Shown one piece after another: positions 36,372 to 44,526 of a DNA stretch of 57,979 nucleotides. This stretch comes from Pseudomonadota bacterium. Lineage in GTDB: Bacteria > Chloroflexota > UBA5177 > JAJPKF01. The notes below the pieces were generated by a model. It did no database searches, was not told the origin of the DNA, and was given only the letters and a program-made list of their open reading frames with translations. Position numbers and translations under genes: made by a program. How positions within the stretch are numbered: position 1 is the first letter of the stretch; each line of letters opens with the position of its first letter. The stretch spans positions 1 through 57,979 of the forward strand of contig JAJPKF010000011.1 in assembly GCA_021323865.1 (NCBI GenBank). Direction: 5' to 3'.

Positions 36372-36484
36372 TCGGACCCGACGCAACGGCATTTCTGTGC
36401 ACTTTGCCCAGCCCCAGTCTCCCTAGAATCCGGAGACACGGGCGGTCTCTGGGCCGTCTGCACTGCCGCTGAGAAGGGGATGGG

Positions 36485-36694
36485 ATGCGTACAAGCGCTC
36501 GGAATCGACTTCCGGGGACGGTCACCGAGGTGAAACTCGGCGGAGTCATGGCAAAGATCGGGATCCGCGTTGGCGATAACCAGCTCGAGGCGGTCATCAC
36601 GAGGGACTCGGCTGAGGAGCTCGAGCTCAAGGTCGGTGACCGAGTGTTCGCGGTCGTGAAGTCAACCGAGGTGATGGTTAACAAGGATGAGTGA
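36485..36694 (+). CDS. Molbindin (Mop domain molybdate-binding protein)
   Basis: 69 residues, the standard single-Mop length. Reads RTSARNRLPGTVTEVKLGGVMAKIGI and VTRD-type strand VITRDSAEELELKVGD. Mop domains bind molybdate or tungstate oxyanions in a hexamer for storage or homeostasis. The gene overlaps the solute-binding protein by 8 bases, tying it to metal uptake. The leader at ~36430-36480 can form a GAGAC/GTCTC hairpin whose role is unknown. Confidence 0.9.
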   Translation: MRTSARNRLPGTVTEVKLGGVMAKIGIRVGDNQLEAVITRDSAEELELKVGDRVFAVVKSTEVMVNKDE

Positions 36695-37637
36695 GCTGCT
36701 GAGCCGCTTCATCCTCCTCGTTGGTCTCGGCGTGGGGATGGCCCTGATCCAGCCGGTGTCCGCCTCCAAGGGAACGGCGAGTGTGTACTACGCCGCGTCC
36801 CTGCAAACATTGAACGAGACCCAGATTGGGCCGGCCTTCACCCGAAGGACCGGCTACGGCTACCAGGGTGAGGGGCTCGGGTCCCAGCTGATCGCCAACG
36901 AGATGAAGGGAGGGCAGATCCGGCCCGATGTGGTCGAGTTTGCGGACCCGGCGGTCAACAAGACGCTCATGGGGTCGGCGAACGGCGGCTACGTCAAGTG
37001 GTACGCAGATTTCGCGCGAACCCGTCTGGTGATTGGTTTCAACCCTTCTGGCAAGTATGGAAAGCTCTTCCGGCGCGTCAACCATCATCACCTGGCATGG
37101 TACAAACCCCTGCTCGCCAGGGGGCTGCGCTTCGGCCGAACCGACCCGCAAATCGATCCGAAGGGGTACCGGGTGCTCTTTGCCTTCCGGCTTGCCCAGC
37201 GGCTGTTCGGCCTGAAGCACTTCGCGCATCGGGTGCTCGGGCCGGTCGAGAACGACAAGGAGATCTTTCCGGAGCAGAATCTCGTCGCCTACCTACAGAC
37301 CGGGCAGCTCGACGCCGGTGTCTTCTACCTTTCCGAGGCCCGGACCGCGCACATCCCCTACATCAGCCTTCCGCAGAAGATCGACCTCGGCTACCCGAAG
37401 TACCGAGAGATCTATGCGACTCAGCACTTCACGAACAGTCAGGGCCAGACGTTCGTCGGCGCGCCTATCATCTACACCATCACCATTCCGAAGACGGTCC
37501 AGGACAAGCCGGCGGCCGTGGCCTTCGTGAAGTTCGTGCTTGGGAAACGCGCCGCCAGGCTGTCGGCCGATCTTGGGCTTCTGCCCACCAAGCACGTTAT
37601 CCGCGGCGATAGGCGGGCCGTCCCGCCGGGCATCTAG
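36687..37637 (+). CDS. Molybdate/tungstate ABC transporter substrate-binding protein (ModA/WtpA-like)
   Basis: 316 residues with an N-terminal signal or anchor (LSRFILLVGLGVGMALIQPVSA) and an extracellular binding domain. The start VYYAASLQTLNETQIGPAF and the GYQGEGLGSQLIANEM loop match the ModA/WtpA oxyanion-binding fold. There is no lipobox Cys, so it may be tethered by an uncleaved helix or released. The overlap with the Mop gene and the downstream permease support molybdate or tungstate as ligand. Sulfate is a less likely alternative. Confidence 0.85.
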   Translation: MSELLSRFILLVGLGVGMALIQPVSASKGTASVYYAASLQTLNETQIGPAFTRRTGYGYQGEGLGSQLIANEMKGGQIRPDVVEFADPAVNKTLMGSANGGYVKWYADFARTRLVIGFNPSGKYGKLFRRVNHHHLAWYKPLLARGLRFGRTDPQIDPKGYRVLFAFRLAQRLFGLKHFAHRVLGPVENDKEIFPEQNLVAYLQTGQLDAGVFYLSEARTAHIPYISLPQKIDLGYPKYREIYATQHFTNSQGQTFVGAPIIYTITIPKTVQDKPAAVAFVKFVLGKRAARLSADLGLLPTKHVIRGDRRAVPPGI

Positions 37638-37664
37638 CCGCCTGCCATAGACCACCAAGCCGCC

Positions 37665-38504
37665 TTGGCGCGCGGCCCGCGCAGGCCGTACGCCGGCGCG
37701 GGGGCTCTTCTGCTTGCCTGCTTCGGCGGCGGGCTCGCCCTGTTCACCGCCCTGCCCATCCTGGCCCTCCTGACCCATGTCTCTTGGTCAGAGGTGTGGT
37801 CGGTTTGGTCTCAGTCGGGCGCCGCGGGAGCCGTTGAGACTTCCGTCCTCAGCTCCAGCTGTTCTACCGCCATCGTCGCCGTCTTCGGTGTGCCGCTGGC
37901 GTATGTTCTGGCGCGACAACGGTTCCCGGGGAAGGCCCTCCTCACGGGACTGGTGTATCTGCCGCTCGTCCTGCCGCCGGTGGTCGGCGGTATCCTGCTC
38001 CTGCTCGTCTGGGGTCAGACCGGCTCGGTGGAGCAGTTTCTTCAGCCGCACGGCCTGTTCTTCGTGGGCGAGCTTTCCGGCATCGTGCTGGCGCAGATCT
38101 TCGTGAGCGCCCCCTTCCTGGTGGTCGCGGCCCGATCGGCTTTCGAGCGCATCGACGAAGACCTGTTCGACGCCGGCCTCAGCATGGGCGCCGGGGCCCT
38201 CCAGCTCTTCTGGATGGTGGCCGTTCCACTGAGCCTGCGCTCCATCCTCGCGGGGGCAGCGCTCTCCTGGATGCGGTCCTTTGGGGAGTTCGGGGCCACG
38301 GTGATCATGGCCTACCATCCCTATTCATTTCCCGTCTATACCTGGGTGCAGTTCAACACGGTCGGCTTTCAAACACTGCTGCCGTTGGCCCTTTTGGGCC
38401 TCGTCCTTGGCGCTCTGGCGCTGGTTCTGTCGGCCGGGATCGAGCGGCTCGGTCTCATTCGGCTTGTGGACGCCGACCGTGATGCGCGCCCGCGGAAGAC
38501 ATGA
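37665..38504 (+). CDS. Molybdate/tungstate ABC transporter permease (ModB/WtpB-like)
   Basis: 279 residues from TTG 37665, the only plausible start in frame after the binding-protein gene. About six membrane segments are visible. The EAA loop that contacts the ATPase reads DAGLSMGAGALQLFWMVAVP, followed by SFGEFGATVIM, typical of ModB-type permeases. It would dimerise and need a ModC-type ATPase. No such gene lies in the neighbourhood; a strong terminator and a minus-strand protease gene follow instead. Confidence 0.87.
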   Translation: MARGPRRPYAGAGALLLACFGGGLALFTALPILALLTHVSWSEVWSVWSQSGAAGAVETSVLSSSCSTAIVAVFGVPLAYVLARQRFPGKALLTGLVYLPLVLPPVVGGILLLLVWGQTGSVEQFLQPHGLFFVGELSGIVLAQIFVSAPFLVVAARSAFERIDEDLFDAGLSMGAGALQLFWMVAVPLSLRSILAGAALSWMRSFGEFGATVIMAYHPYSFPVYTWVQFNTVGFQTLLPLALLGLVLGALALVLSAGIERLGLIRLVDADRDARPRKT

Positions 38505-38505
38505 A

Positions 38506-38534
38506 GGCGGAGATCCCGCATAGGGATCTCCGCC
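38506..38534. terminator. Bidirectional terminator hairpin
   Basis: A perfect 12-base stem GGCGGAGATCCC/GGGATCTCCGCC with loop GCATA follows the permease stop. It sits between the convergent permease and protease genes. The downstream tract is not strictly poly-T, so it may act with Rho or both ways. Confidence 0.75.
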
Positions 38535-38545
38535 CAAGCTTCCTG

Positions 38546-39619
38546 CTAAAGGGACGCCGGTAACTCGGCCAATACAAGGGAGACGGTGTGCGACGAGCCG
38601 TGCCGGTTGTAGCCGACCGAGACGCGGGCTCCCGGCCTCAGGGCGGCGAGCGCGGTCACCAGATCGTTGGCGCTTCGCACTCGAGTTCCTGCGACCGAGG
38701 TGATCACATCACCCACCCGGAGGCCGGCTCGCTGAGCGGCTGAGCCTGTCTCGACTCGCTCCACGAGCGCGCCCTCGACGGTGCCCAATGCGGGATTCAA
38801 GGACGAGGCTCCGGCATCGCCCACGGAGATTCCCAGGAACGCGCGACCCGTGTGATGCACCGTTCCCGTGGAGATGATCTGGTTGGCAATGAACATCGCC
38901 CTGGAACCGGTGATCGCGAAGCCGATGCCCTGCACGGCGCTGCCGTTGCTGTCTGAGGTCTGCACCAGCGTCGGGATACCCACGACCTGACCGCTCAGAT
39001 TGACCAGAGCGCCGCCGGAGTTGCCGGGATTGATCGGCGCCGAGGTTTGCAGGGCGTTCGTCAGGTACGCACCATTCGGCTCCTGCTCAGTCCGCTTCAG
39101 GGCACTGATGAGCCCCGAGGTCACGGTGTTTCGCAGGCCCAGCGGACTTCCGACCGCCAGCACCGTTTCGGCGACGCGGTACGTGGAGGGGGCGGCGAAC
39201 ACGGCCGGCATCAGGCCGCTGGCATTGACGCGTATCACCGCTAGGTCGTCTGCTCGGTCGCTTCCGATCAGCCGGGCCGGAAGTGTCCGGCCATTGAAGA
39301 GGGTGACGCGGAAGGAGCGGCTGCCCGTGGTCACGTGGGCATTGGTGAGAATGTCGCCGGCCGAATCGTAGATGATGCCCGATCCGGTACCCGTGCCGGG
39401 ATTGTCGACGAACACGACCGATCGCTTGACGGCGGTGTAGGCGCGTTCGAGTGCAGCATCCGCGGAGTTAGGTTCAGCGGCAGCAACTTTCGGGGTTACG
39501 GTGCCGGCGCGGGCTGCGGAGACTAGGCCTCCACTGATGAGGCTGAACAGATAGCCGCCGATGAGACCGGTACCCATCAGGATGGCTGCGAGGGCGGTGA
39601 GGCGACGACGTTGAACCAT
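38546..39619 (-). CDS. HtrA/DegP-like serine protease with PDZ domain
   Basis: 357 residues from ATG 39619, set by AAGGAG at 8 bases. A membrane anchor (~8-28) is followed by an S1C trypsin-like domain with the full triad His95 (ILTNAHVTTG), Asp125 (DDLAVIRV) and Ser201 (PGNSGGAL). One PDZ domain (~260-350; AGLRVGDVITSVAG) closes the protein. It should be an extracytoplasmic chaperone-protease for misfolded proteins. It is divergent from the response regulator gene across a 165-base region. This resembles the PepD-MprAB arrangement in mycobacteria, but regulation here is inferred. Confidence 0.92.
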   Translation of the reverse strand: MVQRRRLTALAAILMGTGLIGGYLFSLISGGLVSAARAGTVTPKVAAAEPNSADAALERAYTAVKRSVVFVDNPGTGTGSGIIYDSAGDILTNAHVTTGSRSFRVTLFNGRTLPARLIGSDRADDLAVIRVNASGLMPAVFAAPSTYRVAETVLAVGSPLGLRNTVTSGLISALKRTEQEPNGAYLTNALQTSAPINPGNSGGALVNLSGQVVGIPTLVQTSDSNGSAVQGIGFAITGSRAMFIANQIISTGTVHHTGRAFLGISVGDAGASSLNPALGTVEGALVERVETGSAAQRAGLRVGDVITSVAGTRVRSANDLVTALAALRPGARVSVGYNRHGSSHTVSLVLAELPASL

Positions 39620-39784
39620 GTCCAAACTCCTTGTTCGAAATGATCTATTCACCTTCAGAATCGAGAATCAGCATGAGAGTCCCTTGGGAAAGTGATGATG
39701 CTTTCCTTATGACGTTTTGATCTCCTTCCCATTTCGACCTCGTACAGTCGAGGTGGATTCCGAGCAGCGGGCGGGTGGATACGG
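39620..39784. promoter_or_regulatory. Divergent promoter region between htrA-like and response regulator genes
   Basis: 165 bases containing the start signals of both genes. An inverted repeat ACCTCG-TACAGT-CGAGGT (39737-39754) lies ~30 bases before the response regulator start and could be its own binding site. A direct repeat-like GAATCGAGAATC (39659-39670) lies on the protease side. No confident -10/-35 pair was identified. Confidence 0.4.
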
Positions 39785-40459
39785 TTGCACATCCTGATCG
39801 TCGAGGACGAGAAGAAGCTGGCTGCGCTTCTGCGACGGGTGTTGGTCGAGGAGCGGCACAGCGTGGATGTTGCCCATGACGGCGATAGCGGCTTCGATCT
39901 GGCCGCAAGCGATACGTATGATCTCGTAATCCTCGACGTCATGCTGCCGGGGATGGACGGCGTGGAGATCGTCAAGCAGGTCAGAGACGTTAACGTGTCG
40001 ACGCCGGTCCTCATGCTGACGGCGCGGGGAGCTATCGAGGATCGAGTGCTGGGATTGCGATCGGGAGCGGACGACTATCTCGTCAAGCCGTTCGCCATGG
40101 TCGAGCTTCTGGCTCGGGTTGAGGCCCTCCTCCGCCGCAGGTCGCACGGACTGGAAGTTTCCGAGCAATTGGCGGTTGGAGATCTAACCATGGACCTTAC
40201 ACGGCACGAAGTACGGCGCGGTACCCACGAGATCGAGCTCACCGCAAAAGAGTTCGCACTCCTCGAGTACCTCATGCGCAACGCCGGCCGCGTCCTCAGT
40301 CGCAGCCAGATCACCGATCACGTTTGGCGGTACGATCTCGACGCGCTCTCGAACGTGGTTGACACCTATATCCACTACCTTCGAGACAAGGTTGACCGCG
40401 GATTCGGCCAGCCTCTGATCAAGACGGTCCGTGGAATCGGCTACAAGGTCGGGGATTGA
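39785..40459 (+). CDS. OmpR/PhoB-family response regulator
   Basis: 224 residues from TTG 39785. The receiver domain has acidic pocket VEDEKK (7-8), phosphoacceptor Asp51 (LVILDVMLPGMDG), and Lys101 (DDYLVKPF). The C-terminal winged helix (~130-222) has ELTAKEFALLEYLMRNAGRV and IKTVRGIGYKVGD. It binds DNA when phosphorylated by the partner kinase. Its TGA overlaps the TTG start of the kinase by 4 bases. The divergent HtrA-like gene is a likely target, inferred from position. Confidence 0.95.
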   Translation: MHILIVEDEKKLAALLRRVLVEERHSVDVAHDGDSGFDLAASDTYDLVILDVMLPGMDGVEIVKQVRDVNVSTPVLMLTARGAIEDRVLGLRSGADDYLVKPFAMVELLARVEALLRRRSHGLEVSEQLAVGDLTMDLTRHEVRRGTHEIELTAKEFALLEYLMRNAGRVLSRSQITDHVWRYDLDALSNVVDTYIHYLRDKVDRGFGQPLIKTVRGIGYKVGD

Positions 40460-41853
40460 GGATCCAACTCGGCCCGCCCGCAGTCGCGACTCGTCTGGGA
40501 CGTCGCCTTCATCTCCTCCCCGAGCCACAGGCCGAGCCTTCGGAGCGGTTGTTCCACAGCATTCGCTGGCGTCTAACGCTGATCTACAGCATGATCTTGG
40601 CGGCGGCGCTCATCGTTTCGGGCGCCGTTCTGTATTTGGGGGTTCAGCAGAGCCTGTTGGGACCGGTCGATCAACAGCTGCGAACCGAGGCCTCCACACT
40701 TGCCCAGGCATGGCAGGGGTCGGTCGACTTTCCCAGCGGCGCCGTGTGCCCGGTGTCACCCCACTTCGTGCCCTCGGGGTGGCTCGTGGCCTGTTATGAC
40801 AGTCGCGGCCATCTTCTGACTGCGAACGATACGGCTTCGGGGCTACGCCGCTTCCTGTCCTCGAGCCAGGCAAAGCTTGCCGTGAGCGCTGGGCAGGTTA
40901 CCAACACCGTGACCACCAATGGGCCAGGTGATTTCTCGGCCGTTCAGCGATACGCGATGCGTGTTCCCGTGCCGGGCTCCCGCGCCACCTTGGGCGTGAT
41001 TCAGGTCGGGTTCCCGGTCGGGTCGGACGTATCGAGCCTGACGACACTCCTCCACCTCCTGCTGATCCTCGGTGCCTTGACCACGCTGTTCTCGCTCGGT
41101 GTCGGCCTCTTTCTGGCCAATCGAGCGCTCCTCCCTGCACGGGTCGCGTACAGCCGGCAGCGCGACTTCATCGCCGACGCCTCCCACGAGCTGCGGACAC
41201 CGCTCACTATGATGCGCTCGAGCCTTGAGTTCGTGCTTCGAGGTCGGGATCATCTTCCGCCTCAGGACGTTGCGCTGCTCGACGATGCCGTCCTGGAGAC
41301 CGGACACCTTACGGCGCTTGCCAACAGCATGCTCAGCCTGGCCCGACTGGACGCCGACGCCCTGCGGCTGGAGGAGGAAGTCGTGGACCTGGCCGAGATC
41401 GCTCGGGAATCAACGAGATGGGGCCAGTCCCTGGCCGAGCGTCAGGGTGTGACTGTGGAGCTCTGCGTCGAGGAACCGGTCCTCGTTCTTGGCGATCGAG
41501 CTCTCCTCCAGCAGGTTGTCCTGATTCTGATTGACAACGCGGTCAAGTACAACCGGCACGGCGGACGCGTCACAGTGTCCACGGACCGGGCAGAGGCGGA
41601 CGCGTTACTGGAGGTTTCCGATACAGGGATCGGTATTGCGCGCGAGCATCTTGACCGCCTTGGGGAGCGCTTCTTTCGGGTTGACACGGCCCGGTCACGC
41701 GAGTCTGGAGGCGCTGGTCTGGGTCTTTCCATCGGTCGATCGATCGCTACGCGGCACGGCGGGCGCCTCGCAATAGAAAGCGAGCTAGGGTCGGGTACAC
41801 GCGTCAGCCTCGTGCTGCCGGCCCTGGAACCGCGAACGGCCGCCGGCTACTAG
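40456..41853 (+). CDS. Sensor histidine kinase
   Basis: 465 residues from TTG 40456, overlapping the response regulator stop (TTGA). Two membrane segments (~41-62 and ~196-222) enclose an extracytoplasmic sensor region of ~130 residues with two Cys. The dimerisation domain has SHELRTPL with His244. The ATPase domain has LIDNAVKYNRHGG (N box), VSDTGIGI (G1) and SGGAGLGLSIGRSIA (G2). The linker after helix 2 is short, so a standard HAMP domain is not obvious. The ligand is unknown. The neighbouring HtrA-like gene suggests cell-envelope stress sensing. Confidence 0.94.
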   Translation: MRIQLGPPAVATRLGRRLHLLPEPQAEPSERLFHSIRWRLTLIYSMILAAALIVSGAVLYLGVQQSLLGPVDQQLRTEASTLAQAWQGSVDFPSGAVCPVSPHFVPSGWLVACYDSRGHLLTANDTASGLRRFLSSSQAKLAVSAGQVTNTVTTNGPGDFSAVQRYAMRVPVPGSRATLGVIQVGFPVGSDVSSLTTLLHLLLILGALTTLFSLGVGLFLANRALLPARVAYSRQRDFIADASHELRTPLTMMRSSLEFVLRGRDHLPPQDVALLDDAVLETGHLTALANSMLSLARLDADALRLEEEVVDLAEIARESTRWGQSLAERQGVTVELCVEEPVLVLGDRALLQQVVLILIDNAVKYNRHGGRVTVSTDRAEADALLEVSDTGIGIAREHLDRLGERFFRVDTARSRESGGAGLGLSIGRSIATRHGGRLAIESELGSGTRVSLVLPALEPRTAAGY

Positions 41854-42593
41854 CCTGCCGGCGCTCCCTCCGGTCCGGGCAAGTGAAAGGAGTTGGCCAG
41901 CCCGATAAGCGAGCCGGCCACGGCGGCCGGGTCCACCAGCATATGAAAGTGCCCCGCCTGCAATCGTACAGTGGGCCAACCTTTGGCTTCGGCGGCGGCG
42001 GCGGCGCCCTCGTAACCGTCGCTCAAGCGGAGATAAGCCGACGGCCACCGCTCCCAGTCGGACTGTTCGGGCATGACCTCAGTAAAGAAGTCTCTGCCCC
42101 GGGGGCGGAGGTGCGATATCAGTCCCCTCCTCATCCTGCTGTCGGGAATGACTTCGATAAGATCTTCGTGCGTCCAGTCAGGGAACAGTCCGCCGTCCTC
42201 GAAATGGCGATTGAGCCGGTGCGCAAGGGCAGGAATCGCCGCCGCGATGTCGTCAATACGGCTCCTTCCAGGATGCGGCAGACCCGCGTCCACGTAGATG
42301 AGGAGGATGGACCCGCCGATCCGTTCCGCAATCGAGGGCAGGAGGGGCCCGGCGCCGCTGTGGCCGGCCACTATCCACCGTGGGTCGTTGCCTGAGCCGA
42401 TGTCGCGTGTGGCCGACTCAACGTACCGTTGCCAGAAGGGTATGTTCGATTCCTGCGCTTCGTCATCGGCAACCGGAACCTGCACCCGCCACCCGACTTC
42501 CCGGAGGCAACTCGCCACCGGCAACCAAACTTCGAAGCAGGTCAACGGGCTGTGGAGCAACACAAAGGTGGCTTGCGACTCGGCCCGATCCAT
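41850..42593 (-). CDS. Alpha/beta hydrolase family protein
   Basis: 247 residues from ATG 42593, chosen because GAGGG sits 6 bases upstream, inside the end of the NUDIX gene; an in-frame GTG at 42632 has no RBS. The nucleophile elbow VAGHSGAGPLLPSIAERI supplies the Ser, and AGHFHMLVDP near the C-terminus supplies the His. The N-terminal region (LLHSPLTCFEVW) resembles the oxyanion loop. Substrate unknown. It is adjacent to, and probably co-translated with, the NUDIX gene. It is convergent with the histidine kinase gene and shares 4 bases with it at the stop codons. Confidence 0.78.
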   Translation of the reverse strand: MDRAESQATFVLLHSPLTCFEVWLPVASCLREVGWRVQVPVADDEAQESNIPFWQRYVESATRDIGSGNDPRWIVAGHSGAGPLLPSIAERIGGSILLIYVDAGLPHPGRSRIDDIAAAIPALAHRLNRHFEDGGLFPDWTHEDLIEVIPDSRMRRGLISHLRPRGRDFFTEVMPEQSDWERWPSAYLRLSDGYEGAAAAAEAKGWPTVRLQAGHFHMLVDPAAVAGSLIGLANSFHLPGPEGAPAG

Positions 42594-42594
42594 C

Positions 42595-43281
42595 TCAACC
42601 CTCAGGCCGTTGATACCGAGGGAGATCGACACCGACCGTGGTGGCGGGATCGAAGAATGTCTCCCCCGAGCCGGCTAGCTCGAAGACCTTGGGCACCAGC
42701 ATCTCCTGTCCGAGATGAAGCTGGTGCGGAATTTCGTCGCGGTGAAAGTAGCGCGCCGCCAGGCATTCCTTGCCAGGAACGGGCGGCGCATCGTCTCCGA
42801 TGACCAAGAAGACCAGGCGGACCATGTGAATCCGGGCCCCGGTCTCCCAGTAGCGACCGTCAAATACGCCCAATAGGCGAGCGGCCTGGCCGCGGACTCC
42901 GGCCTCCTCCCACAGCTCCTTGAGGGCCGATTCTGTAGGTGTATGGCCGATCTCGGCGAACCCTCCAGGGAGGGCCCACAGGAGGTTGTCTTTTCGCTGG
43001 ATGAGCAGCAGTCGTTCCTCATGGTCAAAGGTGGCCGCCTCGACCCCGAAGGCGGGGCTGGCGTGGAACCACGGCTCGGCTCGAAACAGCCTCTCGATGT
43101 GGTCCGGCGGCGTGCCTTCCGCAAGCGCTGCCAGCCTCGCAGCCATGGACATCATCCGATCCGCGTGCTCCAGTTGGTACGGGTCTCGGCTGAAGTGGCC
43201 GTCCAGCGTGGCCATCGCACGCAGCTCGTCGGCGAGCATGAACAGCTCGTCCTGCAGCGGACGCTCCTTGGCATCGGACAT
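42595..43281 (-). CDS. NUDIX hydrolase with PF12535-type N-terminal domain
   Basis: 228 residues from ATG 43281. The N-terminal ~55 residues (LQDELFMLADELRAMATLDG) match the helical domain found before some NUDIX domains. The NUDIX box reads GFAEIGHTPTESALKELWEEAGV: the catalytic pair Glu-Glu of the last turn is present, but the first conserved Glu is His and the Arg is Lys. It probably hydrolyses a nucleoside-diphosphate derivative, perhaps with altered specificity. The 3' end contains the RBS of the hydrolase gene. Confidence 0.83.
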   Translation of the reverse strand: MSDAKERPLQDELFMLADELRAMATLDGHFSRDPYQLEHADRMMSMAARLAALAEGTPPDHIERLFRAEPWFHASPAFGVEAATFDHEERLLLIQRKDNLLWALPGGFAEIGHTPTESALKELWEEAGVRGQAARLLGVFDGRYWETGARIHMVRLVFLVIGDDAPPVPGKECLAARYFHRDEIPHQLHLGQEMLVPKVFELAGSGETFFDPATTVGVDLPRYQRPEG

Positions 43282-43345
43282 CGACTTGATTATCCAGCCG
43301 GGTCGACGAGGCGGTATCTTGAGGCAGGTTTGTGGAGGTTTGATC

Positions 43346-43963
43346 ATGTCTCGCTTCGTTCACCGTCTGCCGCTCATCGCGAGCTGTCTGCTGCTCATTC
43401 CCGCAGCGTTCGTGGCCACACCGTCAGTGGTATCCGCCGCTCCAGTCACTGCGACCAAACTCGTGGTGATCAGACCGTTTGCGAAGAACGGCACTCTGCG
43501 GACCGGCTACTCGGTCACCAAGCGAGTCAAGGGCTCCTGTTGGGAGGGCTCGATCCTCACCAACCGAGTCGACGCGTATCGCTGCACGACCGGCAATTTC
43601 ATCCTCGATCCGTGTTTCTCCTCGCCGACCGGCAAGAAGGTCGGCTGTCCCTCAAAGCTCAATCCTCACAAGGTGGAGCTGGTCCGTCTGACCAAGCCGT
43701 TGCCGACGGCAAACAAGGGTGGTGCGCGAGCCTGGGAAATCCGGCTCGCGGGTGGCAATCTGTGCGTGTTCGTCTCGGGGGCTTCGTTTGTTCTAAACGG
43801 TATGCGCGCCAACTTTAGCTGCCTGAAGCACAACATCTGGGCCTTCGGCAGTCTGCACGCGAACCACCAGCCGTGGAAGGTATGGACTACCTGGGTGTCC
43901 AGTAGCAATCCCAAGAAGCACGGGAAGCTGAAACTGGTCAAGATCCGCAAGGCCTGGCTCTAG
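43346..43963 (+). CDS. Small secreted protein of unknown family
   Basis: 205 residues from ATG 43346, behind TGGAGG at 7 bases. A Sec signal peptide (~1-31, ending VVSAAPV) is followed by a basic mature domain with Cys residues at GSCWEGSIL, YRCTTGN, DPCFS, VGCPSK, NLCVFV and FSCLKHN, so about three disulfides are likely. Trp-rich C-terminal segments follow (NIWAFGSLH; PWKVWTTW). No function is recognised. It diverges from the NUDIX gene. Confidence 0.7.
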   Translation: MSRFVHRLPLIASCLLLIPAAFVATPSVVSAAPVTATKLVVIRPFAKNGTLRTGYSVTKRVKGSCWEGSILTNRVDAYRCTTGNFILDPCFSSPTGKKVGCPSKLNPHKVELVRLTKPLPTANKGGARAWEIRLAGGNLCVFVSGASFVLNGMRANFSCLKHNIWAFGSLHANHQPWKVWTTWVSSSNPKKHGKLKLVKIRKAWL

Positions 43964-43978
43964 CCAGACGGACGATTC

Positions 43979-44006
43979 GCCGGGTGCAGATTCGTCTGTA
44001 CCCGGC
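43979..44006. terminator. Terminator hairpin with UUCG tetraloop
   Basis: A 12-base stem GCCGGGTGCAGA/TCTGTACCCGGC (one G-U) closes on TTCG. It lies 15 bases after the secreted protein gene and just before the end of the convergent GNAT gene, so it may stop both. The unusually stable tetraloop supports a real structure. Confidence 0.75.
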
Positions 44007-44018
44007 CCGTCAGCCCGC

Positions 44019-44492
44019 TCAGCTCAGATCGGGGTCCGTGTAGCTCGGCCAGTCCGACGGCAGCGACATCGCCCCCGCGACCCGGCTGTAGAACTCAGCT
44101 GGTCCAACGGCGCCGATGATCGCGTACAGATATCCCGACTCCCGCATGGCGTTGAGGCAACGGAGGAGCAGAGCCGCGCCGATTCCCCGGCCTTGCCGGT
44201 CTGCATCCACGCCCGTCGGTCCAAACAGGCCCAGATAGTCCACGTCATAGGCTGCGAAGCCGACCGGCGTGCCTGCCTCCAGGGCGACGATGATGCGGCA
44301 CGGGACATAGCTGAATCCACAGTCAACCGCGTCGGCCCAGTCCGGCCAGCGCTGCCGCACGAAGCGCACCACCGCCTCTCGCTCGTACGTCTGGGCACGC
44401 CGGACGACAACCCCGTGTTTCGCGGTCCGAGCGACTGCCTCGGTAGCCGGAGGCACGCCGAGAAGAGGCACGACCATATCGTGGGTGCTCAC
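44019..44492 (-). CDS. GNAT family N-acetyltransferase
   Basis: 157 residues if the GTG at 44492 is the start; the frame is open further into the aconitase gene but that is not needed. The acetyl-CoA-binding motif A reads RQGRGIGAALLLRCLNAMRE (Q/R-x-x-G-x-G/A), and a C-terminal FYSRVAGA region follows. The N-terminal VRRAQTYEREAVVRFVRQRW segment matches the first GNAT helices. The substrate is unknown. It lies 34 bases downstream of aconitase on the same strand. Confidence 0.8.
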   Translation of the reverse strand: MSTHDMVVPLLGVPPATEAVARTAKHGVVVRRAQTYEREAVVRFVRQRWPDWADAVDCGFSYVPCRIIVALEAGTPVGFAAYDVDYLGLFGPTGVDADRQGRGIGAALLLRCLNAMRESGYLYAIIGAVGPAEFYSRVAGAMSLPSDWPSYTDPDLS

Positions 44493-44526
44493 GGTGTGGC
44501 CCCGGCCCCCCTCGACCCGTTGGCGT

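Noticed and set aside
36430..36484. Possible molybdenum-cofactor riboswitch upstream of the Mop gene
   Set aside because: A GAGAC/GTCTC hairpin exists, but I could not match the conserved Moco RNA elements; not enough to call.
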